DNA of 64,000 nucleotides from NCBI GenBank assembly GCA_013398055.1, contig VZRS01009490.1, positions 1 through 64,000 of the forward strand, given 5' to 3'. This DNA is from Ifrita kowaldi. Taxonomy: Eukaryota > Chordata > Aves > Passeriformes > Cinclosomatidae. The translations under genes were made by a program, and so were the position numbers. Positions within the stretch are counted from its first letter, which is position 1; every line of letters begins with the position of its first letter. Shown in pieces: positions 12,201 through 23,829 of this stretch. The notes beneath the pieces are model-generated. The model was not told the origin of the DNA and ran no database searches. It saw only the letters and a list, made by a program, of their open reading frames with translations.

Positions 12201-13687
12201 GGAGCAGGATCAAGTCCACTTTGAGGCAGATGTAGGTGCCTCAGTTTAGCTTGGTTTGCAAAAGCTTTGCGAAGCAAGTGTGAGGAAGTTCATACCACAA
12301 AGAGTGTCATACAGCCTGCTGTTTTGCAATTCCACCAAGTCAGACATGCAGGACAGACAGAAAATATGTATTTATTTTCTTGATAGGAAATGTGCAGCTG
12401 AAAAGCATGTGAGTGATAAATTCAGTTCATTTCATCCAAGATTCAAATCCCACTGAAGGGCAAAATATTCAGTGTGCCTTCAGTCAGCGCAGCCCAGCCC
12501 AGCCCTGCTTTGCATGTGTCATTTATGTCCTGCTGAAGCCAGTAAGGTTCCCATAGAGAACCCTGGGATGGCTGCCAAGTATTTCTGCTAATCCACAGAC
12601 ACCCCTTAAGTTCCAATACCCTCCTGATGGGACTCTGGCAAAGGGTGAACATTTCCCTCTATGCAAAAATATCGGGATATTTTGGGGACAGGGCTCTCCA
12701 TAGCTGAGAAACCCAGAGAACCTGTATGTGACCTGCTTCATTGAGTCCTCTCAGACAGAGCCGAGTGACAGCCAAGGCTACACCCAGAAAGGTGCTGAGG
12801 CACTTAACTCCTATTTGAGGATAGAGGCATCAGTGAATTCAGTGCAAGATTCAGGTGACTAGAAATGGCCCTTCCAGAAAGATGAGATATTCAAAGGTCT
12901 TGGCTTGTATAGAAGCAGAACAGAGTGAAGTTATTTCAGGCAATCAAACTGTTGTCCTTGCAGCACCTTTCACAGGATGAGCTGAACTTGCTGTGCGTGA
13001 TACCCCTAAAAACACACTTGTCACAATGCACCATCTACTTTTTGTGTTATAACAAGAAGACTGAAACCACCTGAGGGGTATTTATCCCCTCAATAACCAG
13101 GGAACAAGGCAAGGAGAGCTGAGACTTTGAAAGGAGGTTAAAGAATTGCTTCTTCAAAATTCACATGTCTGATGCTCAGCTAAGTCTCACCAGATCTGCA
13201 TTCAGAAGCACCTTATTTGAAGCAAACCCAGTGATATAAGCACTGGCTCAAGTTCTGTATCACTCAGCCACTGTTCACTGGTGCAAAACTGAAGCTCCCA
13301 AAATAGGAAGAGACATCCAGGCTAGGGTCTCTACATGATATTTTTTTTTTCAAGTCATAAAGTAGGGATAATAATCTCATCTGCATCTTTGTGAGAGTTG
13401 GGAAAGCTACTGAAGACATAAAAAAAGGCTTATGTGCCCCAAAACATGTTTTCTTCACCTTCTCCAGCTACACTGTTGATTGAACAAAAGGTGTTTCTTC
13501 TTTTTACATACTTTGCCTAATAGCTGATATCTTACCAGACCCTTGATGAAAATAAGCATTTTGAGTTTCTTCGTTGATCAGTGAGAATATCAAATGTCAT
13601 CAACAAGGAGTAATTCAAGCAACATACACATAAAAAGTCAGTGAAAAAAATATGCCTGCCCATGTAAAGAAGAAATGGAAATCTTAC
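9219..13687. other. COL22A1 intron, 4.5 kb
   Basis: No intact mobile element is seen. AATAGGAAGAGACATCC and AAAGTAGGGATAATAATCTC around 13300-13400 vaguely recall an ancient MIR-like tail. A T run is present at 13340-13349. No exon-like Gly-X-Y block was found. Confidence 0.5.
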
Positions 13688-13741
13688 CTTTGGACCTGCT
13701 GGCCCAGGCAGTCCAAATGCTCCTGGCTGTCCTGGTTCACC
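13688..13741 (-). CDS. COL22A1: COL22A1 collagen exon, 54 bp
   Basis: Reads GEPGQPGAFGLPGPAGPK: six perfect triplets. The acceptor is gttacttgcag and the donor is gtaaga. The length, phase and Pro-rich Y positions fit the standard 54-bp exon unit. Confidence 0.93.
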
Positions 13742-15021
13742 CTGCAAGTAACAGAAATATCACTGGTAAACACAAATCTTTTATATATAAAGGCTAGGAT
13801 AGCTCAAACCAGTCAGTACATGCAGTTAGAAATGTTGACAGTCCTGAGTACTGCTATACAGAAATCTGAAAGCTTACAGTGTGTCTGCCTTACAAAAATG
13901 AAAGCAGAAAGAAACAAAATGAAAAGCAAAGCAGCTCTTCATCTGCTCTCAAAACACAACCAAGTAGCAAGAAATGAGTTCCCTAAGTTGTGAACAGCTT
14001 GCACTGATTACAGCGTGCAAAAAAGGATTCATTGGAGTCAGCATAATGCATTTGTTTTTGAATTTGCACCTTGCAGTGTATAAACACCTCTTATAAGGAA
14101 TTCTGCAAGTACAAGTATGACATGTCCACCCCATGATGTGATGAAGCTACATTAGTTCTGGAAACAACACTGAAAAACTGTCACACTTTTTCCAATGTAG
14201 GGCAAGTGTGGCACAAAGAAGAAACAGGATGTAAGGAAAAGAGCTTTTCTGCTGTGTGTCACTCCTTTTGTGTATGCCTGCCCTTCCAAAGGATCCTTTC
14301 CCAAGCTCCTCCAGTTGCCACCAAGTGGCTGCCACAAAGGGACAGTGAATGACATGGTGAAGGTTCACCATCAGGTTGAAGATAATTCTAAAGGATGGTG
14401 ATCAAGCTCAGGAAAGGATGTAAGGCTCTAAAACACACTTCTATAAGATATTGGAAAACGTATTTGTGGTTTTGTATTTCAACTGTAGTCCTCTTAGAGG
14501 CAGTATTTGGCATGCTGCATCCTTCCTTGAGCTAGCCCTGCCCCTCCTCCTCTTTTCTTAGTTTTTATCAGTGCACAAGAGGAGTTTAGGCCCTTGCTTC
14601 TGTGACCAAGACTCCAATTTCCCCAACCCATGTCTGCTGTGGAAGCACAAGATGGTCCCTTGCACCCCTGTCATCTCCACTAGCTAAGGCCTCCTTGCCA
14701 GCCATAAAACAAGTGGCCAGGCTCTGCAGCTGCAGCTATTTACCAGCAGGTCTCAAACCACAGGCTGCTCCCTTTCCCTCCTTAATGAATGATAACAGGG
14801 CTGCCCTGGAGCCTCAGCGATGGTTAATCCATGGGACACCTGCCTTGGCTGCAAACATGTGAGGAAGAGTTTCAGGGCTATTAACCTCCTGCCATTTGTT
14901 TCTGCTGCTCCTAAAACGGCCACACAAATCCCCCAGACATGTTCCACTCAAGGCAGATTGATTCCCACTGCCTGCCTCTCGCTGAAAAGCAGGATTACAT
15001 GGGAGGCACAAAAAGGCTTAC
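13742..15021. other. COL22A1 intron, 1.3 kb
   Basis: Intron of mixed composition. The 14600-15000 part is GC-richer than its surroundings and has short overlapping open frames on both strands, none recognisable. No repeat family was identified. Confidence 0.6.
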
Positions 15022-15075
15022 GGCTTCTCCTTTTGCTCCATCCCTCCCAGGGGGGCCAGGTGAGCCCAGGGATCC
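15022..15075 (-). CDS. COL22A1: COL22A1 collagen exon, 54 bp
   Basis: Reads GSLGSPGPPGRDGAKGEA: six triplets, phase 0. The GSLGxPGPPGRDGxKG pattern is one I associate specifically with the early helix of COL22A1, which helps to identify the gene. The acceptor is tgttgttacag and the donor is gtaagc. PPG gives a hydroxyproline-rich, stable patch. Confidence 0.93.
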
Positions 15076-16617
15076 CTGTAACAACAACAGAGTTATCATC
15101 AGCATAGCATTAACACCCGCTGCAAGTGCAGTGACACGAGCAGAGCTTCAAGACAAGAATAAGGAATGAGGAGAAACATTTCAACACAAACATTTATTAT
15201 TTAGTTTCTGGAGGAGCTGCTGCTGACATTAACACACTAGGGGCGATTGATGAGCTGCTAATGAGGAACAAGGCACTCTCGTCCACTTAACTCATTTAAG
15301 AATAAATTAATATAAAAGCTCTGGAGCTAATTAGACACATAACAACTGAGTCATCTTAATATTATCATATCATCTTCCCTTAGCCTATCTCTTCACCATT
15401 CCATTGTCTCAAAGAATTACATTTTAAATTTTTTATTTTCCTCCTTGATTGTACAGCATCCATCCCAAAGCTCAGAAGCCCCTAGGCAAAGCTATAATAT
15501 ACATAAGTAGTAAGCCCAAAAGCAAACAGAAAAGAAGCCTTGAAATACTCAAGCAGTCCTCAGGAATGACCCTGGCCACTGGATATCGAGTCCTGGAGCT
15601 GTGAATGTGCAAAGGTGTAGAAAACAAGGACTATAAAGCCAAACACCACTTAAATTTAAAATGTTACCATTTAAAATCTTCCTATGCACCAAGATGAATG
15701 GAACTAAATATCCTGAGATTGGTAACCCCCAGCTGACAGGAACAGCAGCAAATGTGGAGAAAAGGCAAGTTTGCTGCCTGCAGCTGGCAATTTAAAGAAC
15801 AAATGGAAAATGGAAAGACAATAGACAAACAACAGGCAAGTCAACCCACAGAGTGAGGAACTGGCTTAGTGTTTTCACTTCTAGGCACTGCAGTAGTTTT
15901 GTCTTAGGTGTGTTTTTAAAAAAGGTTCAAATGAGAAACAGACACAGGCAGTGCAAGATGCCTCTGTGGGATGAGATTGTACAGGACTGGTTTGTTGTGT
16001 ATTTCTTGGAGGGGCATCTTGCTATTTCATGAGGTGGAAAAAGTTTAAATTCCTAAAACTCCTCCTGCAAATTATGATTAAGGGATTTCCAAAAAATGTG
16101 TCCAAAGTAAATACTAGGCAACAGAACCAGCTCAGTGCTGGATTTTTTTTTTTTCAGGATGATGACACAATAAGCAGCTAAAGGCCACCACAGTCCAAAA
16201 GTTATTTATGTTCAGTGCAAGTCAAGGCATAGTAATATTTGGCCTTCCATGTCTCATATTGAAGAGACTTTAGGGTTTCTGTGTGTATTGGCACTGTGTT
16301 CCTATTCTATTACATTTATGTATTTTGGAGTTTTACAAAGTTTAGTTGAAGCTCGTGCCTTTGAGCTCCCCACACATTTGTCAAATGTGACTGACCATCG
16401 TCAATAGGTTTAGAAAACTTTAAGCTGTACTTTGATGAAAAACAGTACAACATCACAATCTCCTTTTCCGAGAACCTTGCTTACACAAAATGAAACAAAA
16501 TATAATACAGAGGTAAAATGAAAAACTTAGAGGAGGGTTGGTTTTCATTACACTTCCACAACACCTTTATAAACTCGCCAACTTTTCAGAAGATAATTAA
16601 TAAAAACTTGGACTTAC
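15076..16617. other. COL22A1 intron, 1.5 kb, with homeobox-site-rich block
   Basis: The stretch 15180-15380 is rich in TAAT/ATTA cores (AATTAATAT, GCTAATTAGACAC, GCTGCTAATGAGG) and lacks repeats. It looks like a candidate non-coding regulatory element, but conservation cannot be judged from one sequence. Confidence 0.35.
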
Positions 16618-16671
16618 TTTTTCTCCTTTATCCCCTTTCAGTCCAGGAAAACCAGGGAACCCTTCTTCACC
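16618..16671 (-). CDS. COL22A1: COL22A1 collagen exon, 54 bp
   Basis: Reads GEEGFPGFPGLKGDKGEK: six perfect triplets with a charged KGDKGEK end. The acceptor is ggtgttgtag and the donor is gtaagt. It lies 18 kb from the preceding exon, the longest complete intron in the window. I do not recall an equivalent segment between the GEKGEK and GSLG exons of mammalian COL22A1, so it may be lineage-specific or alternatively used. The splice sites and codons look intact. Confidence 0.9.
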
Positions 16672-18121
16672 CTACAACACCAATGAAAAAAATACCTCAT
16701 ATCAAATGCCAAATCAGTCTGTGGTATAGCTGTGTATTTTAGACAGTGCAGTTGTCGTCTCTTGAGAACTGAGTCCAGCTTCTCATCCTTGCTGTAACAA
16801 TGCTGTGCTCAGTCACCTCTAACTTGCCCATATTCGAACAGGTTCACTTTCAGTTTTCCATTCCAGTGTATTCCTGCCCCTCCTTTTCGTAATTACCATC
16901 CAGAACCAGTAGTTTAACAAGAAAAAGATTAGAGAGCGACCCTTGTTAAAAAAAATATTTGAAGCATAGCACTTTCCTGAGAAATCCTCCCGTTGCCATA
17001 TTCCAAAGCACAAAACCTCGAAGTTTGGCATGGCCAACTTGCTACAATGCCAAGTTCCCAATGGTGTGGTTTTTGGTTTTTCTGTTTTAATTTAAATAAA
17101 TGGCATGGAAATTGACATGGAAAATTTTGGAAAAATTCAAACATAGGATTTTTTCTCCCTTTATCTGCTCTCATTAGGAAAAAGACCGAGAGCTTTTTCC
17201 CCGTCTGCTTTTGTAAAAACTCACTAGCACAGAAAAATCCTTTTGCAAGAGTACTAAATTGCCTAAGAAATTGATGCATATATTTCCAAGTTATCTGTAC
17301 ATACATAAGGACTACCTAAATATGTAGATAAATTCAGGCCAAATTCTGCCACATGCAGTCTTGTTACTTTTTTTCTGTAGGTCTAGTCCAGCAGACTAAG
17401 ATGGATGTATTCCCAGGGCAAGGTTCCAGACAATAATAGCTGAGTCAAAATCCAGCCTTATTTATTTATAGGTGTATTTGGTATTTAAAAGTAAATAAAA
17501 GATAGTATCTGAAAAGTATCTGTCCTGTACATGCAAATTAAAGTCTTTACATTTATAATCACATTTCTTGCTAACTGAACCTTCACAAAGCACTCCAGAA
17601 TTTGCCATGCAGCTGGTGATAAAAATCAGCTCTGCTATATTCGAATGGCTCTCTAATGAGATAGAAAACCCATCAAATAGCAAACGTAATTTTTGAGGAA
17701 ATCATTTGCTCTAAGAGGTCAATATAACTTGAAGGAACTGCTGTTCCATGGCAAAGTGTGTCACACAGGTAGGACAACATTTTGTGTCTTTCCTATGCAA
17801 AGCAAAGGGAGTTTGCATAAGGTTCAGTTAATTAGCTTCTTCTCTTGCCTTTTTTTTGTTTCCTCCGTGAAATAGCAACTGCTTGGCAAAGCTGAACAAA
17901 TTAATCCTGGGAGCAGTCAGTAAGTTTGAAGCACAGAGCTCACAGAAATATTCATGCAGGACAGGAGAGTATCCACCAGCTTTTCCAGTTCCTCTCCAAG
18001 GAGAAAATGGCACAAAAGCAACCTAGACTCTAGAGACAGGTTTAATGTCACCTGGGGAACCACCACTGGAAAGGCTACAGAGTGGGAAGAGCTCCTACTT
18101 CTCCCCCTTCTGCTGACTTCC

Positions 18122-18359
18122 AATAGAATCATTAAGGACGGAAAAGACCTCCAGGATCATCGAGTCCAACCATTAACCCAGCAAATTTATGCCAAGTCCA
18201 CCACTAAACCATGTCCCTAAGTGCCACACTGGAATGTTTTTTCAACACTTCCAAGGACAGTGATTCCTTAACTTCCATGCGCAGTCTGTTCCAATGCTTG
18301 AATACGCTTTCAGTGAATAAATTTTTCCTAATATCCAATCTAAACCTCCCCTGGTGCAA
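18122..18359 (-). mobile_element. CR1 LINE, 3' piece (interrupted copy)
   Basis: The plus strand begins CAATAGAATCATTAAGGACGG, the reverse complement of the CR1 3' terminus. It continues through CATCGAGTCCAACC and the run ATATCCAATCTAAACCTCCC to CTGGTGCAA. CR1 normally goes straight on to CTTGAGG..., but here about 610 bp of other sequence intervenes before it resumes at about 18968. Confidence 0.9.
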
Positions 18360-18966
18360 TGTTGAGGTGACTGAGCCAGTGATTGTGATTGCCAAGGGGC
18401 CCAGGAGCTCCAAAATAGCAGAGGCCTGCTGGTGCACTGATTCTGAGGTTTAAAAACACCCCCTTACTTCACGGTGAGAAAGGAAAAGCCTTCCCCTACA
18501 GGCTCTGTGGTGCTGTGTAGACTGGGTCTGTTTGATTGGCTTGTTATCCTGCCCGCCCCCAGAGCTTCTCCACTGGCTCCCATTCCCTGGTTCCAGTACC
18601 AGGATGGGGCCTTTGTACCACCCCTGTGCCCTCACACCACTGGTTCCTGATGCTCCCTCCTCTCCCCTACAAAAACCCTGGGACTGCTTGGGCCCACTCT
18701 CTTTCGCCTCTGGTCCCCTCTGCAGATACAGCAATGACCCATCTTCTGTGGAATGCCACACAGGAGAGCCCTCCTGACTCTTGGCCTCTGGTTACACTGA
18801 GCTATCCAGCTTGAGTGTGTGTGCACGAGAGTCCACGCCAACAGCTGCGTGGGTGAAAGGACTGAGCTCGCTGGAGTGCCATACTGCACCCACCAGAATG
18901 ATCCGTGGCCAGGGACGTTTCAGGGAGACACAGCTACCCTTCACGAAACCACAGAGTGTGTTAGTT
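18360..18966. mobile_element. Unclassified insertion (LTR-like) inside a CR1
   Basis: This sequence sits exactly where the CR1 text breaks between GGTGCAA and CTTGAGG. It starts TGTTGAGG, is GC-rich, and has an A-rich TATA-like AAAAACCCTGGGA near 18669 after a pyrimidine-rich stretch. That layout resembles the LTR-like block at 51346-51829, which has AAAAACCCTGAGC. CAA/CAAC flanks both sides, but a clean target-site duplication cannot be set. A solo LTR is the best guess; strand and family are unknown. Confidence 0.5.
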
Positions 18967-19140
18967 CAACTTGAGGACATTTCCTCTTGTCCTATCCCTT
19001 GTTACCTGGGAGAAGAGACTGCCCCCCTACTGTGCTCCAACCTCCTTTCAGGGAGTTGTAGCCAGCAATAAGGTCTCCCTGAGCCTCCTTTTCTCCAGGC
19101 TAAACAGCCCCAGTTCCCCAGCTGGCTGCTTTGTATCCCT
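18967..19140 (-). mobile_element. CR1 LINE, 5' piece (same interrupted copy)
   Basis: It resumes with CAACTTGAGGACATTTCC and runs through GGGAGTTGTAGCCAGCAATA and CTCCTTTTCTCCAGGC to AACAGCCCCAG. This is the direct continuation of the CR1 piece ending at 18359. The 5' boundary is approximate. Confidence 0.88.
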
Positions 19141-21844
19141 CAGTAAGCAGGAAAACATGTCAGGATAGGGGTAGGTTTTGCATATGTTTGAACCTTCATA
19201 AAAGCACAGGAGAAGGTCATGTAGCTTGTTCCAAAAAGCTCCCATTCACAGGGGCTTCACAGGAGTGAGCAGTGGTGGAGAGCAGAAAGCAGAGAGGCAT
19301 TGGTGCTGCTGCGCTGCGCGGAGCCAAAGAAGCTGTGACAGACAGGGATGGGAGAGCAACCAACAGCTCGCCTAATTCCCAGCCAGCTGCCAAAACCCTT
19401 CCGAGGGAGCAGCTAACTGGAACGGAGTCATGTTGTCACAGCAATTTACTTCATTAAGCAACTCTTTTTTTTTCTTTTTTTCAGAACTGTCCAACTTCAT
19501 GAACTGCACTGCAGAACAATCACCTTTTCTTTTCACTTGTCCACCAAATTTTTAAATCAGAGAAAATCCCAAGTATTGTGCTCGGCATGCTGCTGAGACC
19601 TAGGGAACTGCTGGTGTACCCAAAAGGTATCTGTTCCTTCCCCTTAGCCCCTCAAAGTAGGTCAGTTGGTTTGGAAAAAGTGCTTGCCTCTCTCCCTAGC
19701 ACTTGTGGATTGGGGGTGGTTCTGCTGGCACATCTATCCTGGAAATGACTTTCTAGGGAAAGTCGCAGTTAGAGTAAGTCAAAATTGTCCAAGGAAGAAA
19801 TCAGAGGGACCCAAAATAATGGCGTTCCAGAGGAGTTCTTGCTGGGGACGTTACATATTTGGCAATTAGGCTTAAAGAAAGGCAGCAGATTTTCCTGAGA
19901 TCTTTCCCTTTCCCAGCTCATGAGCCTGCTTTCCTTCCTGACCCACTGGAAAAGCAGCTGCTTGTGTTGAGATTCCCCCTCTGAGCTGCACAGCCAGTGG
20001 CCTTTAATCGAACATTTCCACCAAAGTTAGCAAGGGAATAAACAAGTCCATTAGCTCACAGTTGACAAAATATCTGTCAAAAGAGCCTAGATTTGGCAAA
20101 TCTGATCCAAAGCAGGCAGAAGACTTTTCTTGCATCGTGGCTGTGAAGTGCAGTCAGATGGAAGCAGAGCAAGGGAGGCCAGGCAAGCACTGCAAGCACT
20201 GAAGTCATGTACTGCCATGGGCTGTGAGTGTACAGAGGTTACACAGCCCAGAGCTACATATTTCTACATATGCCAATTCCTGCTTTTCAATAGTTATTCT
20301 ATGGTTATTTACTTGAATAACAGCAACAATTCATTTGATCCCTGCTTGGGTCACTGCTGGACACTGTATAAATAAACGTTAAATTACAACCACTGTGCTT
20401 CAAATCTCCATTTAAAATTGCAAGCAATGTGTAAATATAAGAAAGAAATAGCAGAGAGCACCATGGAATAGCACAGGGCAGTGGAATAGCTGCCAAGCAG
20501 ACACTGTCCACAAATGCTCTGGGGTGAACCACACTGGGAGAACATGTAGGCTCTGGCAGGTGGCATTGAGCCCTGGGGAACAAAAGTCCATCACATTCTT
20601 TGCACAAAGACCAGACCTGGTTGTGCCACTGGGAGGGATTGAAATAATCCTGTATTCCCACAGATTGGCTGCACTCCCAGCTTCAACACAATGGGAATCA
20701 GGTGGCGACATGTAAACCACACGTAGCTGTTTATGCCATGCCCTCCTATTGTCACCCATCTATTTTAAGAATATCTGAAATTCAAAGGCTGTCCTTTTCT
20801 GGAGAAGCATCAGGACCAGAATAGGAGGGTAACAAGGACCAGGGAAATGAGAAGCACCAGCAAACGAAGAGACTACTGATAAAGAAGGGAAAAGACTATA
20901 GCTTCTAAGGCAGCTTCCCTTAGGTTTAGCCTACATTTTCTGGAGTAGTTTTATTCTTTAAATGGGGTGACCTTTTGGTTTTTTGGTCAAGAGTTTTGTG
21001 GAGAAAACTTGAATGTGCAGGTAGTGATACCTGTGAGGTGTTTTGCAGTAACAAATATGGCATTTACAGTAACAAATAAGGTTGGCTTAGGAAGTTCTTA
21101 CAAAAATTAAATACTGCAACTTCTCAGGATGCAGCACTAGGTAAGTCACTCTGAAAAGTCCATCTGTCATTCCTCGAAGAATTGATAACAATTCTGCAAG
21201 AAAATTAGGAAGGTTTTCTGAGCCATACTGAAAGCAAAAAGTTTAAGCAGAATTCAGTAAAAAGGATAGAATTTTGAATTTCTTTGTATTTGCTTTTAAA
21301 TGGAAGCATTCAGAGCCACACAATGGATACAAAGCAAGGGGTAACCACTGCTTCTGTTCTTCCAGGGGGCTCTCAGAGAGGGGCTCACATGGGCACATGG
21401 GTTGTCCAGACCCAATGGACCAAAGGAATTGCCACATCATGAGAACTTCAAAGCTCAGGCAACTCTCAGCTGCTGCAGACAGAATATTGGGGTGATGAAG
21501 AACAAAAATACTCATCTTGGCTTCAGCCATTAAAAAAAACTAGGTGATCTGAGTAAGGACAAACACACCCAGAGAGGTTCCTCTGTTAGTTTGTGTACAT
21601 CAGCAGAATTATCCATTTCTCTATTTGAGGAAGGATGTCTTCTGGATACACCAGCATCCCGTAGATTTACCAGCCCATGCCAGCTCCAGGTTAGTGATTG
21701 CTCCAGACTCACCATGTGCACATGTACCTTAATTTGTTGTAGGTTGTGCAAAGGTTCACCTCAGTTGGATTACAGTGAGCCCCACTACCCCATGTTTATG
21801 GTACCCCATGTGTTTATGGTCTGGGGCCAAATTATATCCACATT

Positions 21845-22425
21845 TGCCATAGTGTAACTCCAGCCAGCCACCAAGGCCCATGCAGCCCTCACTCACTCCC
21901 CCACCAGTGGGACTGGGGAGAGAATCAGAATGGTAAAAGGTGGAAATCTCATGGGTTGAGATAAAGACAATTTAACAGGGAAAGCAAAAACTGTGCCCAG
22001 AAGCAAAGCAAACCAAGGAATTAATTCCTGCTTCCCATGGGCAGGCAGGTGTTCAGCCATCTCCAGGAGAGCAGGGCTCCATCACATGTAAAGGTGACTT
22101 GGGAAGTCAAACACCATCACTGCAAATGTCCTCCTCTTCCTCCTTGTTCCCCCACTTTATATACTGAGCATGATGTCACCTGGTCTGGAATATCCCTTTG
22201 GTCAGTTTTGGTCACCTACCCTGGCTGTGCCTCTTCCCAATCTCCCCTGCACCCCCAGCTTCCTTGCCAATGTGGCTGTACAAAAAGCAGAAAAGGCCTT
22301 GGCTCTGTGTAGGCCCTGCTCAGCAATAACAAAAACATCTCTGTATTACCAACACAAATCCAAAACACAACCCTGTACCAGCCACTGTGAAGAAAATTAA
22401 CTCCACCCCGGCCAAAGCCAGTACA
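21845..22425 (-). mobile_element. Avian ERVL-type solo LTR
   Basis: Read on the minus strand it begins TGTACTGGCTTTGGCCGGGG, then GAGTTAATTTTCTTCACAG, the well-known start of a widespread avian endogenous-retrovirus LTR. It includes GGGATATTCCAGACCAGG and a TATA box (TATATAAAGTGGGGG; plus strand near 22155). The distal part includes GGAGATGGCTGAACACCTGC. ACATT before and ACATC after may be a decayed 5-bp target duplication. No internal retroviral genes are next to it. It points the same way as COL22A1. The far boundary is uncertain by some tens of bases. Confidence 0.8.
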
Positions 22426-22997
22426 ACATCCCATGTAGATTCTGGTATGTCTGACTGGAGATAACGAAGACATTGCAGTAAAAATAACCTGAATAACTAG
22501 ATGATATATTTCATCAGAGTGGGAAAAACTAGTGCATAGATGTTTGCCATATCCAGCCTCATAGCAATTTTTTTCCTGAACAGACTTACAACAGAGAAGG
22601 AAGGAATCTGCAGGTATAAGGAAAGATGCAGAGATAGAACAATTCAGTATTACCTGATCCTAGAGAGACATCAGAAGCACATAGAGGAAAAATTCCTCAG
22701 TGATGTTATTAAGCAATCCACTCAAATTTAAATGTTTCTCTTTCCTCCATTTGCAGCTCCTCAAGCAGCTGCCAAGTTTACAAATATTTCTTCTAACTTG
22801 AGAACAGCTGTGGCCTATAATCACATATTTTATTTGAAACTCTGGGTTACAGCCTATGTTAATGAAAATAGAGCAAACGAAACAAACAAAAAATAATGGG
22901 GAAAAGTCAGTCCAAAACACATGGTTAGATTCTCATTTGCCTGTCAAATTCAAATAAATCACAGGACTTTTCCTTCAGCATATAGAGCAGAGAACAG

Positions 22998-23828
22998 AAG
23001 ACAGATCATTCTAAGGTCAATTCTATACATTTTATTTATTTTATCTTCCAAACTGGTCTACATCTCACGCAAAAGTGCCACTTTTCTAATCCTGGTATGA
23101 AATTAAAATTTCTAACCCTGTCACAAAATGTCAGTGGAGGTGTCATTGGGAGACGTGCAAAAAATCTGCCAAGCAGAACCCCATGAACTCAGCATGTTGG
23201 CAACTTCACAAACTGGGCGGTCTAGAGCCAAAGTAGGAGACAAAACAGCAAGATCTGAAGAAAAACAGAACAAGTGGGCAAGATGAAACAGAAACAGAAG
23301 TAAAATTGAGCTGTGCAGTGGTGGCACTTCACCATTAACACCCCCTCTCTCCTTTGTTAATTAACTTCACAGCACCCCTGTGAAATGAGAAGGGAGTTAC
23401 AGCAACTGTAATATTGCTGTCACCTCATGAGGGTGATGAGTTGGAGGTACAACGAAGCAGAGGATGGATGGAAGGTCCCAGGGTCTCGGGCAAAGATAGA
23501 AGCTCACTCCACATTTTCTGTGACCTAGGTCAGTGCCTTAACCATAAATTTATTCTTTCTCCTGGCTCTTTGGCCTGCATCTAACTCAGCAGCTTGATGT
23601 TCATGAAGAATAAATGAGAAGATGATGGGTAGCTGTCCTACTGCTGATCCGTGGTTACACTCTGAACTGTTATCAGTGTTTGATGAGTCACATGAAGTGG
23701 GAGGACAGAAGAGATGTCACAAGTTGGATGGGGTCTTCAGGCTCAAATGTCGTAGAACACTTCCAAGAGACATCATGGTCTGGAAGAATACACTATCTTT
23801 CTTTTCAGGGTTTCTTCATTCAAGGGAA
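22998..23828. repeat. Direct duplication, copy 1 (831 bp)
   Basis: It runs from AAGACAGATCATTC to CATTCAAGGGAA and is repeated at an offset of 832. I see only three substitutions against copy 2 (at 23471, 23498 and 23570). The content is anonymous intron with a plus-strand open frame near the end and no known repeat. See the findings for the assembly-artefact reading. Confidence 0.95.
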
Positions 23829-23829
23829 N
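23829..23829. other. Single N (assembly join)
   Basis: One ambiguous base lies exactly between the two near-identical 831-bp copies. This is the form in which some assemblers report a zero or negative gap between overlapping contigs. Confidence 0.9.
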
